Below are positions 26,857 through 36,825 of a stretch of 64,000 nt of DNA, piece after piece; the stretch's first letter is position 1; every line of letters begins with the position of its first letter. Below the pieces are notes generated by a model. It did not search any database. It had not been told where the DNA came from and saw only the letters and a program-made list of their open reading frames with translations. Origin of the DNA: Phormidesmis priestleyi Ana. Lineage in GTDB: Bacteria > Cyanobacteriota > Cyanobacteriia > Phormidesmidales > Phormidesmidaceae. The position numbers and the translations under genes are program-made. The stretch lies in assembly GCA_001314865.1 (NCBI GenBank), contig LJZR01000016.1:1-64000 (forward strand). Reading direction: 5' to 3'.

Positions 26857-28485
26857 TCAGCCAGTTGAGACCGCCGCCACCATGCTAAGTGCCACCGCTT
26901 CTGCCACCTTGATGCCGTCTACAGCGGCTGAGAGAATTCCCCCGGCATAGCCTGCCCCTTCTCCAGCCGGATAAAGCCCCTGAGTATTCAAGCTTTGGAA
27001 AGCTTCGTTGCGTTTAAGGCGCAGGGGTGAGGAGGTTCTGGTTTCTACGCCTGTTAGGACAGCATCATGCATGGCAAAGCCTTTAATTTGCTGGTCAAAA
27101 GCTGGGATGGCTTCGCGGATAGCAGCGATCGCCCAAGCTGGCAAGCTCTCGCTCAAATCTCCTAACCGAACACCAGGTCGATAAGACGGCTTCACAGATC
27201 CGAGATTAGTTGAAGCCTTGCCAGCCAAAAAGTCTCCGACGAGTTGCCCCGGTGCTTCGTAAGTACCCCCGCCTAATTCAAATGCCTTTTTCTCCCACTC
27301 TCGCTGCAACGCCATCCCTGCTAGCGGCCCACCTGGATAGTCTTCTTCAGGCGTAATCCCCACCACAATGCCACTGTTTGCATTTCTGCCGCTGCGCTCA
27401 TATTGGCTCATGCCATTGGTGACGACCCGCCCAGGTTCTGAAGTGGCCGCAACCACTTGCCCACCCGGACACATACAAAAGCTATAAACCGTTCTGCCGT
27501 TGGTACAGTGATGAACCAGCTTATAGTCGGCAGCGCCCAAAATGGGATGTCCGGCATTCTCTCCATAGCGACATTCGTCAATGAGCGGCTGCGGATGCTC
27601 AATCCGAAAGCCGATAGAAAAAGGCTTGGGCTCAATGTATACACCTTGCTGATGTAGCATTTCAAAGGTATCGCGAGCACTGTGACCGACTGCTAAGACC
27701 ACATGCTCGCTGGCTATCAACGATCCATCCTCTAGCGTGACGCCTTTTATTTTGCGATGCTGTGGGTTACCGTCAACCGCAATCAAGGCCACTTTGCTCT
27801 GAAATCGAATTTCTCCCCCTAGAGCGATGATTTGATGGCGAATATTTTCGACAATTTTAACTAGCCGGTAGGTCCCAATATGCGGTTTGTTAATGAACAG
27901 AATTTCAGGAACTGCGCCGTTGTTCACTAGCTCAGTGAGCACTTTTCTGCCGTGATGATCGTTGTCTTTAATCCGGCTGTATAGCTTGCCATCTGAAAAG
28001 GTGCCTGCCCCGCCTTCGCCAAACTGCGCGTTCGACTCGGGGTGAAACTTGCGCTTACTCCAAAAGCCAAAGGTGTCTTGCGATCGCTCATGCACCGCCT
28101 TCCCTCGCTCTAACACAATTGGCTTAAATCCCATCTGCGCGAGCAACAGCGCGCAAAACATTCCACAAGGCCCCAAGCCAATCACTACAGGTCGAGATTT
28201 CAGCTCAGCAGGAGCTTGGGCGACATATCGATAAGTCGTATCCGGCGTCTGAAAAATGCGATTGTTTGTTTTAAACTGCTTGAGCAATTGCTTTTGTCTG
28301 GGGGTATTTACATCTACGGTATATACCAGCGAAATGGCGTCTTTTTTCCGGGCATCGTAGCTGCGTTTGAATACAGAAAAGCTATTGAGTTCATGAGCAG
28401 AAAGCTTGAGTTTCTTTAAAATGGCTTCGCGTAAGTCTTCTTCAGTGTGATCTAGAGATAACTTAACTTCAGTGAGGCGCAGCAT
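26857..28485 (-). CDS. FAD-dependent NAD(P) oxidoreductase (COG2509-type)
   Basis: The roughly 540-residue flavoprotein has an N-terminal ferredoxin-like domain (residues 1-90, YDARKKDAISLVYTVDVN) before the FAD-binding GxGxxG-like VVIGLGPCGMFCALLLAQMG. It also has ERGKAVHERSQDTFGFW, the conserved QFGEGGAGTFSDGKL, HCTNGRTVYSFCMCPGG and the C-terminal GLYPAGEGAGYAGGILSA. The last three are typical of this widespread but poorly characterised family. The ATG at 28485 is preferred over an in-frame GTG at 28497. Reaction and substrate are unknown. A four-unit 16-bp tandem repeat sits just upstream. Confidence 0.85.
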   Translation of the reverse strand: MLRLTEVKLSLDHTEEDLREAILKKLKLSAHELNSFSVFKRSYDARKKDAISLVYTVDVNTPRQKQLLKQFKTNNRIFQTPDTTYRYVAQAPAELKSRPVVIGLGPCGMFCALLLAQMGFKPIVLERGKAVHERSQDTFGFWSKRKFHPESNAQFGEGGAGTFSDGKLYSRIKDNDHHGRKVLTELVNNGAVPEILFINKPHIGTYRLVKIVENIRHQIIALGGEIRFQSKVALIAVDGNPQHRKIKGVTLEDGSLIASEHVVLAVGHSARDTFEMLHQQGVYIEPKPFSIGFRIEHPQPLIDECRYGENAGHPILGAADYKLVHHCTNGRTVYSFCMCPGGQVVAATSEPGRVVTNGMSQYERSGRNANSGIVVGITPEEDYPGGPLAGMALQREWEKKAFELGGGTYEAPGQLVGDFLAGKASTNLGSVKPSYRPGVRLGDLSESLPAWAIAAIREAIPAFDQQIKGFAMHDAVLTGVETRTSSPLRLKRNEAFQSLNTQGLYPAGEGAGYAGGILSAAVDGIKVAEAVALSMVAAVSTG

Positions 28486-28498
28486 GAGCGTTAGCACA

Positions 28499-28562
28499 GT
28501 GAAAAGGAATACGAGTGAAAAGGGGTATGAGTGAAAAGGGGTATGAGTAAAAAGGAGTATGG
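28499..28562. repeat. 16-bp tandem repeat, four copies
   Basis: Units GTGAAAAGGGGTATGA (two exact, two with a few changes) run from 28499 to 28562 between the FAD enzyme start and mnmE. Confidence 0.92.
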
Positions 28563-28614
28563 GCTTACTATTTTAGCAACTCAGCTGTGATGGCGCGGTA
28601 TTTGTTCCCCTCCA

Positions 28615-30021
28615 TCACTTGCCAATACAGAAGCGGCTGAAGATTTCGTCAAGCATAGATTCAGTCATTTCTTCGCCAGTGACCTCACCCAACGCTTGGA
28701 TGGCAATGCGCAAATCAATGGTCCAAAAGTCTAAAGGCAACTCGTCAGTAATTGTGGACTGAACTTGAGATAGGGCCGTTTGAGCACGGAGCAGCGCAGC
28801 GGCCTGACGCTGATTAATCGCGATATCGGTGTCGGCGGCGGTGAGGCGGCGGTGGTGAATGGTTGTCAGAATGGCTTGTTCTAGCGCCTCAATACCTTGG
28901 TTTTGGGCCGCAGCGGTGTGAACGGTGGGCGCGGCAGGCAGGCAGTTCGGCACGCAGGAGGACAGATCAATTTTATTGATCACTAGAATGTGTGGTTTAG
29001 TTTTAATTTGCTCGTAGAGCGTTTGGTCGGCAGGTGTCCATCCCTGGGTCGCATCTAGCGTGAATAAAACTAGGTCAGCAGATTGGGCGGCAGATTGCGA
29101 TCGCGCAATGCCAATTTTCTCCACCTCATCCACCGATTCACGAATACCGGCTGTATCGAGCACTTGCACCGGAATGCCGCCCACAATGAGCTGTGATTCC
29201 ACCACATCGCGGGTGGTGCCGGGCAGATTGGTCACAATCGCGCGATCGCTACGACTCCAGGCATTGAGTAAGCTAGATTTACCGACATTGGGCTGACCAA
29301 TAATGGCGACCTTGAGCCCTGATCGCAGCAGCGCACCTTGGTCAGCGGTCGCGAGGATGTGAGTAATTTGGTCCAGGATGGCGTTTAGCTGCGATCGCAC
29401 ATCAGTTTCATCCAAGGGCGGCAAATCGTCAGCAAAGTCCACCCTTGCTTCAATTTCGGCCAGCACATCTAAGCATTGGCGGCGCAGGTTTCGAATCGCC
29501 CCTGCGAGCTTGCCGCGAATCCCCATCAGCGCATTTTGGGCAGCCTGCGGCGACTGCGCGCCCACCAAATCAGCCACGCCTTCGGCCTGTGTTAAATCCA
29601 ACCGACCGTTTAGGAAAGCACGCAGCGTAAACTCTCCTGGCTGAGCGAGCCTTGCGCCCTGCTGCAAACACAGCTGCAACACTTGCTGCACCACCACAAT
29701 GCCGCCGTGACAATGGAACTCCACCACATCTTCACAGGTATAGGAGCGTGGCGAATACATCAGCAACAGCAAGGCCTCATCAATCAACTGCTGAGTATCC
29801 GGCGCTTGCACATAGCCATACAAAATACGATGACTCTCCCAAGCTTGCTGACCGGGCGCATGAAACAGTTGCTGAGCAATCGAAATCGCCTCCGCCCCAG
29901 AGAGCCGGACAATGCCCACACTGCCCTGCTGCGGCACAATCGCCGTGGCAATCGCCGCAATTGTTTCGCCTTGTTGAACGGCATGGGTCAAAGTTGAGTC
30001 GCTAGACCGGGTTCCTGACAT
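28615..30021 (-). CDS. mnmE: tRNA modification GTPase MnmE
   Basis: MnmE, with MnmG, modifies the wobble uridine (cmnm5U) of several tRNAs. The protein has the folate-binding N-terminal domain ([51 protein letters not shown]), a helical domain, and a G domain with [13 protein letters not shown], the GTTRD switch, DTAG and NKID. It ends in FCIGK, whose Cys is conserved in the family. I prefer the ATG at 30021; an open frame extends to 30072 but the added residues do not look like the family. No MnmG gene is in the window. Confidence 0.95.
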   Translation of the reverse strand: MSGTRSSDSTLTHAVQQGETIAAIATAIVPQQGSVGIVRLSGAEAISIAQQLFHAPGQQAWESHRILYGYVQAPDTQQLIDEALLLLMYSPRSYTCEDVVEFHCHGGIVVVQQVLQLCLQQGARLAQPGEFTLRAFLNGRLDLTQAEGVADLVGAQSPQAAQNALMGIRGKLAGAIRNLRRQCLDVLAEIEARVDFADDLPPLDETDVRSQLNAILDQITHILATADQGALLRSGLKVAIIGQPNVGKSSLLNAWSRSDRAIVTNLPGTTRDVVESQLIVGGIPVQVLDTAGIRESVDEVEKIGIARSQSAAQSADLVLFTLDATQGWTPADQTLYEQIKTKPHILVINKIDLSSCVPNCLPAAPTVHTAAAQNQGIEALEQAILTTIHHRRLTAADTDIAINQRQAAALLRAQTALSQVQSTITDELPLDFWTIDLRIAIQALGEVTGEEMTESMLDEIFSRFCIGK

Positions 30022-30116
30022 TATGAAGGGCACTGTGAAGAGAATCGTATCGTTTTGTAATGTTCCGTACAAACACAGAATCAGACCGTTTTGTGCATTG
30101 GGTCACTACTATAGAA

Positions 30117-30184
30117 TGAACCGGTAGACAGAATAAATTGGTAGACAGAATAAACTGGTAAACAGAATGAACCGGTAGACAGAT
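30117..30184. repeat. 17-bp tandem repeat, four copies
   Basis: Units of TGAACCGGTAGACAGAA with a few substitutions start at 30117, 30134, 30151 and 30168, upstream of mnmE. A minus-strand frame through the array is an artefact of the repeat. Confidence 0.92.
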
Positions 30185-30367
30185 ATCGCTTTGGCTCCCT
30201 GCCAAAATTGCGATCGCAATGTCAGACTTAAGGAAGCGAATCTAAAAGCACAAAATACAAAACGCTAACGAACCGTGACCTACTCATTCATTTTAAACCC
30301 ATTCATTTAGACACCCAAACGACGTTAGAAAATCTTGAAACGATAGAAAAGTTGCCGTTGGAGACCC

Positions 30368-31060
30368 ATGCTAGATCCAGTCTCAAAATCTAACCGGGCC
30401 AGCGGTCATTCATCAGCTGAAATGGAGCCTCCATTTCGCAGGTATGCTCATCGATCCGAGGACGATTCTATCCAAGAGCGATATCCCGATGCGGATCTAC
30501 AACCTTACGCTAAACCCAAAAAACGGCAGCAGTCTCAACGATTACAGGCAAGAAGCTCACTCTATCAAAAGAACATCTTGCTCAAATGCTTAGATGCGCT
30601 GTATTGGAAGCGTGTCATGCGTTACTTGCACATCCGTTTTTTGCGAATGCGAAGCAGTCCGGGGGCGATCGCACGGGGAGCCGCAGCCGGTGCCTTTGCC
30701 GGTTCATTTCCGTTCATTGGTCTACAAACGATTATTGGCGTTGCGATCGCCTCCGTCCTTCGCGGCAGTAAAGTCATCGCTGCCGCCAGCACATTGATCA
30801 GCAATCCACTCACCTATGTGCCGCTTTTTGCGCTGAACTTCCATATTGGCAGGCTACTGCTTAGGCTTCCTCCTATCACATCACTACCTGCCTCGCCCGC
30901 AGCGATGGATGAGTGGCTAGCCATGGGCAAAGATGTTGCAGCAGCCATGATGCTCGGTTCCTTAATTGTCGCTATTGCAGCTAGCCTCATCAGCTACTAT
31001 ATTGCGCTCCAAATCGCTCGGCATGTGCAGAAAGCAAAAGCCGCTAAGCGCCGCCGCTAA
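30368..31060 (+). CDS. DUF2062 membrane protein
   Basis: The 230-residue protein has a polar N-terminal third rich in charged residues and a DUF2062 domain from about residue 85: YLHIRFLRMRSSPGAIARGA, GAFAGSFPFIGLQTIIGVAI, LISNPLTYVPLFALNFHIG and two or three hydrophobic helices. It ends in a Lys/Arg cluster that would sit on the cytoplasmic side. Family function is unknown; members are often found near glycosyltransferases. Here it neighbours a SIMPL protein and a membrane kinase. Confidence 0.8.
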   Translation: MLDPVSKSNRASGHSSAEMEPPFRRYAHRSEDDSIQERYPDADLQPYAKPKKRQQSQRLQARSSLYQKNILLKCLDALYWKRVMRYLHIRFLRMRSSPGAIARGAAAGAFAGSFPFIGLQTIIGVAIASVLRGSKVIAAASTLISNPLTYVPLFALNFHIGRLLLRLPPITSLPASPAAMDEWLAMGKDVAAAMMLGSLIVAIAASLISYYIALQIARHVQKAKAAKRRR

Positions 31061-31178
31061 TGTCAACCGCCTAGAAATTACGAATAGCGATTGTATAAGT
31101 GCAACACCATTGCTCCGGCATTGCACCTATATGTTTTATATAAAGACAGTACGCCAGATAATTGAGGAAGCGCCCAGT

Positions 31179-31952
31179 ATGCTAAAACTCATGAGCGATC
31201 GCTATATCACCGGTTCACGATGCTTTGGTATGGTGCTAGCAGCCATGGCCGCTAGCTACGGGCTGTCTGCCAGTCCTGCGATCGCTCAGCCCCTTCCTTC
31301 GCGATCGCTTAAGCAAATCTCCCAACCCATGGAAAATACGCTTCGTGTGACCGGCCAAGGTAGTGAATCTATTCCTACGACACTCACTCAGGTAACCCTT
31401 GGCGTACTGGTAGAAGCCGCTACCGCGCAGGCCGCACAACAGCAAGCCGCCCAGCAGTCTACAGCCGTAATTGAAGCACTGCAATCGCAAACGGTAGAAA
31501 GACTAGAAACAACCGGCATTTCACTCTCACCCCGCTACGAATATACTGACGATAGACAAATACTCAGGGGCTATCAGGCAACCAACAGCATCAGCTTTAA
31601 AGCCCCAACCGCCCAAGCAGGAGACATTATTGATAAAGCGGTCAACGCTGGCGCAACTCAAATTGACGGTATCAGCTTTGTTGCAGAGGATGCCACTATT
31701 GAGACTGCTCGTCAAAGCGCTTTGAGCGCGGCTGTAGAAGATGCTCAGCAGCAGGCAAACACCGTTTTAGCCGCGCTGGGGCTTTCAAGCCAATCGGTCG
31801 TCAATATTGAAATTGGGCCAGTCAACGAGCCGCCTCCACAGTATGGGATGCGCTCAGCAGATGCGGCAAACTTTGCAGAAGCCGCCAGCACGCCAATATT
31901 GGGACAAACGCAAACGATTAGCGCACAGGTCACCCTCACGATTAAGTACTAG
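31179..31952 (+). CDS. Exported SIMPL-domain (DUF541) protein
   Basis: The ATG at 31179 is chosen because GAGGAAG lies eight bases upstream and the protein then begins with a signal peptide (FGMVLAAMAASYGLSASPAIA). The open frame extends back to 30966 inside the previous gene. The mature part is a SIMPL/DUF541 domain: LRVTGQGSESIPTTLTQVTL, STAVIEALQSQTVERLETTG, then YRGY-like ILRGYQATNSISFKA and ARQSALSAAVEDAQQQANTV. Family members form periplasmic or outer-membrane-associated rings of unclear role. It should act outside the plasma membrane. Confidence 0.85.
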   Translation: MLKLMSDRYITGSRCFGMVLAAMAASYGLSASPAIAQPLPSRSLKQISQPMENTLRVTGQGSESIPTTLTQVTLGVLVEAATAQAAQQQAAQQSTAVIEALQSQTVERLETTGISLSPRYEYTDDRQILRGYQATNSISFKAPTAQAGDIIDKAVNAGATQIDGISFVAEDATIETARQSALSAAVEDAQQQANTVLAALGLSSQSVVNIEIGPVNEPPPQYGMRSADAANFAEAASTPILGQTQTISAQVTLTIKY

Positions 31953-32065
31953 CTTGAGTATCTAGGCTGAAACTGAGTCCAGGTACTCAAGCTAGAAGAT
32001 GAGAAAACTCAGCGTCTAGCCGCCTTGTCTGGGTAAACTGGGTGGCAAGGGGATGCTGAAAATAC

Positions 32066-34255
32066 ATGCTAGGACAGACGCTTTTTGGACGCTACAAACT
32101 AACACGCATTTTAGGCGCAGGTGGATTTGGCCAAACCTATCTGGCAATTGATACACAGCAAAGCAGTCGGCCTTGGTGCGTGGTTAAGCAGCTAAAGCCC
32201 GCGAGTCAAGATACCAACTTTTTAACAGTCGCTCGCCGTCTGTTTGAAACCGAGGTAAAAACGCTTGAGCGATTGGGATCTCATAGCCAAATTCCTCAAC
32301 TACTCAACCATTTTGAAGAAGACAACGAGTTCTACCTCGTTCAAGAATATATTGACGGCCAGTCTTTAGAGAGCGAAATTAAGGAAAAAGGTCAGTTCAG
32401 TGAATCTGAGGTAATTGCACTCCTCGAAGAAGTTCTGCTCGTCCTCCAATTTATTCACAATCACCATGTGGTGCATCGCGATCTTAAACCCGACAACCTG
32501 ATTCGTCGTCGTCATAGTCAGGGCATTGTGCTGATTGACTTTGGCGCGGTTAAAGAAATTCGTACGCGCCTGATTACAGGAGAGCAAACGGGGCTAACCA
32601 TTGGTATTGGTACCCAGGGCTATACCCCCAGTGAGCAGCTTTCGGGTAAACCTCGTTACAGCAGCGATATTTATGCGTTAGGGATGACGGCGATTCACGC
32701 GGTTACAGGCAAGTCGCCGACCGATCTCCCCGAAGACTTTGGCAGCCTTGACCCCCGCTGGCAAGACTATGCGCAAGTGAGCCCAGGACTCGCAATTTTG
32801 CTAGGGAAAATGACTCGCCATTACATTCACCAACGCTACAGCAGCACTGAAGAAGTGCTCAAAGATCTCAAGCGGCTAGATGAATTACCCGCCGAAGCAG
32901 CGGCTGCCGATACCTATTTAGAAACCTCTTTTCCTGAGGGCAGCTCTAAATCACCACCCGTACTGCGCTGGCAAATGGGCAACCGGGCAAAGGTTTTAAC
33001 GGGGGCGATCGCCACCCTGCTCACTAGCCTTGCTGTGCTAGGGCTCAGCCAAAAAGGCGCATTTGTTGCCAGTGAGCTAGCCGCTCACGACTGGCTAGTG
33101 AGTACCCAGCCCGATTTAGGCCCTGATCCACGGCTACTCATAGTAGAAATTACCGATGATGACTTAAGAGCCCTAGACATGCGAACCCCTTCAGATGAGG
33201 TTGTCGCAAGCGTCATTAACAATCTTCAGCAGCATCAACCTGCCAGCATTGGGCTAGATCTGCTGCGCGATGTGCCCGAAGGCACAGGCAATGAAGCGCT
33301 CAGAGAAAGTCTAAAAAATCCTAATGTAGTGGTAATTACCAAGCTGGGTAGCCTAGCGGGCGATAGTGCGATCGCCCCACCCCCCGGCACTGACTTCAGC
33401 CAAATTAGCTTTAGCGACGTTGTCATTGACCCAGACGTGCGCGTGAGACGCGTGCTCATGCTCGACTTTTTGACTGAAGAGATACTGAAAGGTGAAATCG
33501 GCAAAAATCTAGGTGAAAATATTGATAATCGCATAGATGACAATGCGACCAAACAGCCTATTTTTTCGTTAGGAACCGAGCTGGCCCTTCGCTACTTGGC
33601 ACAGTACAAAGACCTAGCGCCTGCCGATTCAGATTTCTTACCGTCAGATCTTTTGCAAATAGGCGACATTATTTTTGAGCCGATTGAGCCCAACTTTGGT
33701 GGGTATCAAAATGCAAACACAGCCGGCTATCAAATATTTTTACACTATCGTTCGCCCGAGAATGTTGCTTCTATCATCCGTTTTACAGATGTGCTCAACA
33801 ACAATTTTGACCCCAATTTAGTCAAAGACAAGATTGTTTTCATTGGATCTACCTCTGACAACAGTCGTAATGCGTTTTTAACCTCCTACAACACAGGCGG
33901 CAATCTTCAACAAATGCCCGCTGTCATGCTGCACGCACAGGTCACAAGTCAAATTCTTTCCACTGTGATAAATCAGCAGCCGTTGCCCTGGACATGGCCA
34001 GAATGGGCAGAAATCACTTGGATTGTAGCCCTTACAGGCATCGGCGGCACTTTAATGGTGCTCACGCAAAAAGGCCCTGTACTCATTGCCTTTGGAGTCA
34101 GTGGCCTCACCGTGGCTTGCCTGGTTAGCGTACTCTGCTTTCAGTTTGGCGGCTGGGTGCCCATGACGACGCCCATGAGTGCGTTTTTCCTGTCTGCAGC
34201 GGGTGCTCGCATCAGCAAGAGCTACCAGCGTCGGTACTGGGAAGCCCATCAGTAA
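32066..34255 (+). CDS. Ser/Thr protein kinase with C-terminal CHASE2 sensor domain
   Basis: The 729-residue protein has an N-terminal Hanks-type kinase domain (residues about 8-275): glycine loop LGAGGFGQTY, catalytic HRDLKPDN, DFGAVKE in place of the usual DFG-loop, and GTQGYTPSEQL. A hydrophobic helix (about 312-330) leads to a CHASE2 domain (AHDWLVSTQPDLGPDPRLLI, then ASIGLDLLRD and VVIDPDVRVRRVL), and three hydrophobic helices end the protein. The kinase faces the cytoplasm and CHASE2 the periplasm, a layout known among cyanobacterial kinases. The ligand is unknown. The downstream terminator is strong. Confidence 0.9.
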   Translation: MLGQTLFGRYKLTRILGAGGFGQTYLAIDTQQSSRPWCVVKQLKPASQDTNFLTVARRLFETEVKTLERLGSHSQIPQLLNHFEEDNEFYLVQEYIDGQSLESEIKEKGQFSESEVIALLEEVLLVLQFIHNHHVVHRDLKPDNLIRRRHSQGIVLIDFGAVKEIRTRLITGEQTGLTIGIGTQGYTPSEQLSGKPRYSSDIYALGMTAIHAVTGKSPTDLPEDFGSLDPRWQDYAQVSPGLAILLGKMTRHYIHQRYSSTEEVLKDLKRLDELPAEAAAADTYLETSFPEGSSKSPPVLRWQMGNRAKVLTGAIATLLTSLAVLGLSQKGAFVASELAAHDWLVSTQPDLGPDPRLLIVEITDDDLRALDMRTPSDEVVASVINNLQQHQPASIGLDLLRDVPEGTGNEALRESLKNPNVVVITKLGSLAGDSAIAPPPGTDFSQISFSDVVIDPDVRVRRVLMLDFLTEEILKGEIGKNLGENIDNRIDDNATKQPIFSLGTELALRYLAQYKDLAPADSDFLPSDLLQIGDIIFEPIEPNFGGYQNANTAGYQIFLHYRSPENVASIIRFTDVLNNNFDPNLVKDKIVFIGSTSDNSRNAFLTSYNTGGNLQQMPAVMLHAQVTSQILSTVINQQPLPWTWPEWAEITWIVALTGIGGTLMVLTQKGPVLIAFGVSGLTVACLVSVLCFQFGGWVPMTTPMSAFFLSAAGARISKSYQRRYWEAHQ

Positions 34256-34301
34256 AGGCTTTGCAGCACCGCTATATTCGAACCGCCACGATCAGAATAA
34301 A

Positions 34302-34340
34302 AAATCGCCCGATGATTCGCATAGGATCATCGGGCGATTT
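34302..34340. terminator. Shared terminator between kinase and glycosyltransferase genes
   Basis: AAATCGCCCGATGAT (34302-34316) and ATCATCGGGCGATTT (34326-34340) form a 15-bp perfect stem with a 9-base loop. The convergent flanking genes can both use it. Confidence 0.88.
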
Positions 34341-34366
34341 GTATGAACCTGTTCATGTGTGTTCTG

Positions 34367-35728
34367 TTACGGCTTAGCGGCCTGTGCTAGCACCTGTAAA
34401 TACTGCTTGGCAATTAACTCAGGCGTGAAGTGAGATTCCATATACTGACGGCCCGCTTCCCCTAGCTGAGTAGCGCTAGCGCGATTATTCGCCAAGCTAA
34501 GAATAAAGTCAGCAAGCAGCTCGGATTCACCATTCGCAAATGCTTTCCCTCCCTTTGCCGCCTCTAGGAGTGCGCCTAAGTAGGAGTCAGGCGGGCAAAT
34601 AGCGGCAATAGGCCGACCGGTTGCCATCGCTGGATAGAGCTTACTGGGTGCAACCAAACTCTGCATCCCTTCTGATACGCTCACTAAGGCTAAATCGCAA
34701 GCCGTTAACGAGTAAGGTAATACTGACTTGGGTTGATAGGGCAAAAACAAAAAGTTGTTAAGGCCTTCTGCCGCAATCGTCTCTAAAAGGTGAGATTGTT
34801 TAGCCCCACCGCCAATACAAACAAACAATATGGGCTCGTTTTTCAGCTGCTTGGCGGCGGCAAAAATAGTGTCTATATCGTGACAGCGACCCATATTGCC
34901 TGAGTACATCACCACAAAGGGATCAACGAGGTTGTGGGTCTTGGCAAACCAGTTGTCTGCTTTCGCGATGGGCACAATTTTTTCAGGATTTGCCCAGCTG
35001 TGAATCACCGACACTTTGCCTTCAATATCCGGGCAATGGCCGACAATGCGCTGCTTCATAGAAGTGCTTAAAACAATTATGTTCTCGGCTCGTCGCCATA
35101 TTTTGCGGTTTATATAGCGCCACATTTTCGCAATCGGATGCGTTTCTTCAACGATATTTAGCTCGATTGCAATATCTGGATACAAGTCATAGAGTAAGCA
35201 AACATAGCGTATCCCTAGCAATCGGTTTGCTAGGTAGGCAATGACAGATAAAAACGGCGGTGCGGTGGTCACTAAAACAATGTCGTATTGACGCTGTTGC
35301 CGAATCAAATGCAAAATTGCTCGGAGGGAAAATAACACGCCGTTGAGCACTTTTCCTAAAAGGCGATTAGAGAAAAGCTGGGTCATGCGTGATCGCTTTA
35401 TCCACACCTGGCCATCGGTCTCAACTTGGGGTGCTTTTTCTTTTTCAAAAGCATAGCCCGGCTGCCCCGTAAACACCCTCACATCAACCCTCTGGCTGGC
35501 GAGTTGCTTAACCAGTTCTTCAATCAGCTGACCAGTCGCCGCAAAGTCAGGGGGAAAAAACTGGGTCATAATTAGCAGTCGCAAGGCAATCGGCGTGCCT
35601 GGGCTCGATTCAGCTGAGCTGCTTTTGGCTAGTCTCTCTTCACCGTTTTGTTTTCGCCAGTGAGTAGGCTCTAGGCCCATAGCCTCTGGACCTCCAGTTT
35701 TGCGAGCTGGGGGATGTTCGACTACCAT
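34367..35728 (-). CDS. GT4-family glycosyltransferase
   Basis: The 453-residue enzyme has about 48 polar residues before the GT-B fold starts at LRLLIMTQFFPPDFAATGQL. Later motifs include FVVMYSGNMGRCHDIDTIF, a nucleotide-sugar-binding region (SEGMQSLVAPSKLYPAMATG) and GEAGRQYMESHFTPE. It should add a sugar to a lipid-linked or polymeric acceptor at the cytoplasmic face of the membrane. Its start overlaps the end of the WecA-like gene by 7 bases, which suggests translational coupling. The long N-terminal tail may mean the true start is the Met at 35680. Confidence 0.88.
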   Translation of the reverse strand: MVVEHPPARKTGGPEAMGLEPTHWRKQNGEERLAKSSSAESSPGTPIALRLLIMTQFFPPDFAATGQLIEELVKQLASQRVDVRVFTGQPGYAFEKEKAPQVETDGQVWIKRSRMTQLFSNRLLGKVLNGVLFSLRAILHLIRQQRQYDIVLVTTAPPFLSVIAYLANRLLGIRYVCLLYDLYPDIAIELNIVEETHPIAKMWRYINRKIWRRAENIIVLSTSMKQRIVGHCPDIEGKVSVIHSWANPEKIVPIAKADNWFAKTHNLVDPFVVMYSGNMGRCHDIDTIFAAAKQLKNEPILFVCIGGGAKQSHLLETIAAEGLNNFLFLPYQPKSVLPYSLTACDLALVSVSEGMQSLVAPSKLYPAMATGRPIAAICPPDSYLGALLEAAKGGKAFANGESELLADFILSLANNRASATQLGEAGRQYMESHFTPELIAKQYLQVLAQAAKP

Positions 35729-36825
35729 AATCCTTTCCCTACAACAATATTAGATGGCTTAGAAGAGGTTGTTGCTACCGCTTTTAGCTGCCAAATCCCA
35801 AAGCACAATAAACCAAAGCACAATAAAACGGTTAGACCGATAGAAAGGGTCAGCCAGCTAACCAAACCCACCGATACAAAGGCCAAACTTCCAGTTGCTA
35901 ACGTTAAAGCATAAATAACCCAAACCGTGGACTGATGAGTCAAGTCGAAGCTCATGAGGCGGTGGTGCAGGTGAAGATTATCAGCACTAAAAGGAGATTT
36001 CTTACGATAGAGCCTGGCCAATATCACCGCGATCATATCGCCTAGCGGAACGGCCAAAATGACGAGTGGTAAGACTGTTGAAAATGGACTGTCGATATGT
36101 TGGGGGCCAACAATACAGAGACTCGCCAGAATAAATCCAATGAAATAAGCACCGCCATCACCCATAAAGATTTTAGCTGGGTTGTAGTTGTGGTATAAAA
36201 ATCCCAGCAAGCTGCCTAATAGGGCTGAGCCGATAATGGCAGGGACTGGCTGTGACATCGCGATTCCGAGCATCACTAAGACAGCGGTGATGATACTAGA
36301 GACGCCAGTCGCTAGGCCATCAAGACCATCGATCCAGTTGATAGCGTTAACAACACCTGCCAGCCAAAACACCGTGATAGGTAGGCTCAGCCAGCCTAAA
36401 GCGATAGGGGCTGAGAGACCTGGCAGGGTTAAGGTATCAATTTGAATGCCCAAACTCCAAAAGATAGACGCGATCGCGCCCTGCATACACAGCCTTTTGA
36501 TTGCCGATAGCTCGAACAGGTCATCGGCAAAGCCTACAAAAAAGAAGCTGCTGCCACCTAGCAGTAACAAGAGAATCGTTGATAGCGTTTCTGCCGTAAA
36601 CTCGTCTAATGCGCCTGCTAACCAAGCAAAAAAGAGAGAGACTAGAGTAGCCCCAAAAATGGCAATCCCCCCTAAGCGAACCATTGGCTGACGATGGATT
36701 TTCCTCTCAGTAGGCACATCGAACTTTTTAAATTTTAAGGCGATCAATCTAACGATAGGAGTAGTTGCAAGGGCTACGCTAGCAGAAAGTAAGCAGGTTG
36801 CTATGTAGATCCAATAGATGGCCAT
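35722..36825 (-). CDS. WecA/MraY-like undecaprenyl-phosphate sugar-1-phosphate transferase
   Basis: The 367-residue protein has about ten membrane helices and the family motifs FVGFADDLFE (Mg-binding Asp pair), NAINWIDGLDGLATG, FMGDGGAYFIGFILA and the cytoplasmic DNLHLHHRLM. Such enzymes load GlcNAc-1-phosphate or a related sugar on undecaprenyl phosphate, the first step of surface-polysaccharide assembly. It is followed by a coupled glycosyltransferase gene and diverges from galE. The WecA-type HLHHR motif argues against MraY of peptidoglycan synthesis. Confidence 0.88.
   Translation of the reverse strand: MAIYWIYIATCLLSASVALATTPIVRLIALKFKKFDVPTERKIHRQPMVRLGGIAIFGATLVSLFFAWLAGALDEFTAETLSTILLLLLGGSSFFFVGFADDLFELSAIKRLCMQGAIASIFWSLGIQIDTLTLPGLSAPIALGWLSLPITVFWLAGVVNAINWIDGLDGLATGVSSIITAVLVMLGIAMSQPVPAIIGSALLGSLLGFLYHNYNPAKIFMGDGGAYFIGFILASLCIVGPQHIDSPFSTVLPLVILAVPLGDMIAVILARLYRKKSPFSADNLHLHHRLMSFDLTHQSTVWVIYALTLATGSLAFVSVGLVSWLTLSIGLTVLLCFGLLCFGIWQLKAVATTSSKPSNIVVGKGLW

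Noticed and set aside
30002-30205. Minus-strand frame with repeated peptide near mnmE
   Set aside because: It is created by the 17-bp tandem repeat and overlaps the mnmE start; the unit length is not a multiple of three.
30966-31178. Longer start of the SIMPL-domain gene
   Set aside because: The extra residues overlap the DUF2062 gene in another frame and would bury the signal peptide; a good ribosome-binding site precedes the ATG at 31179.
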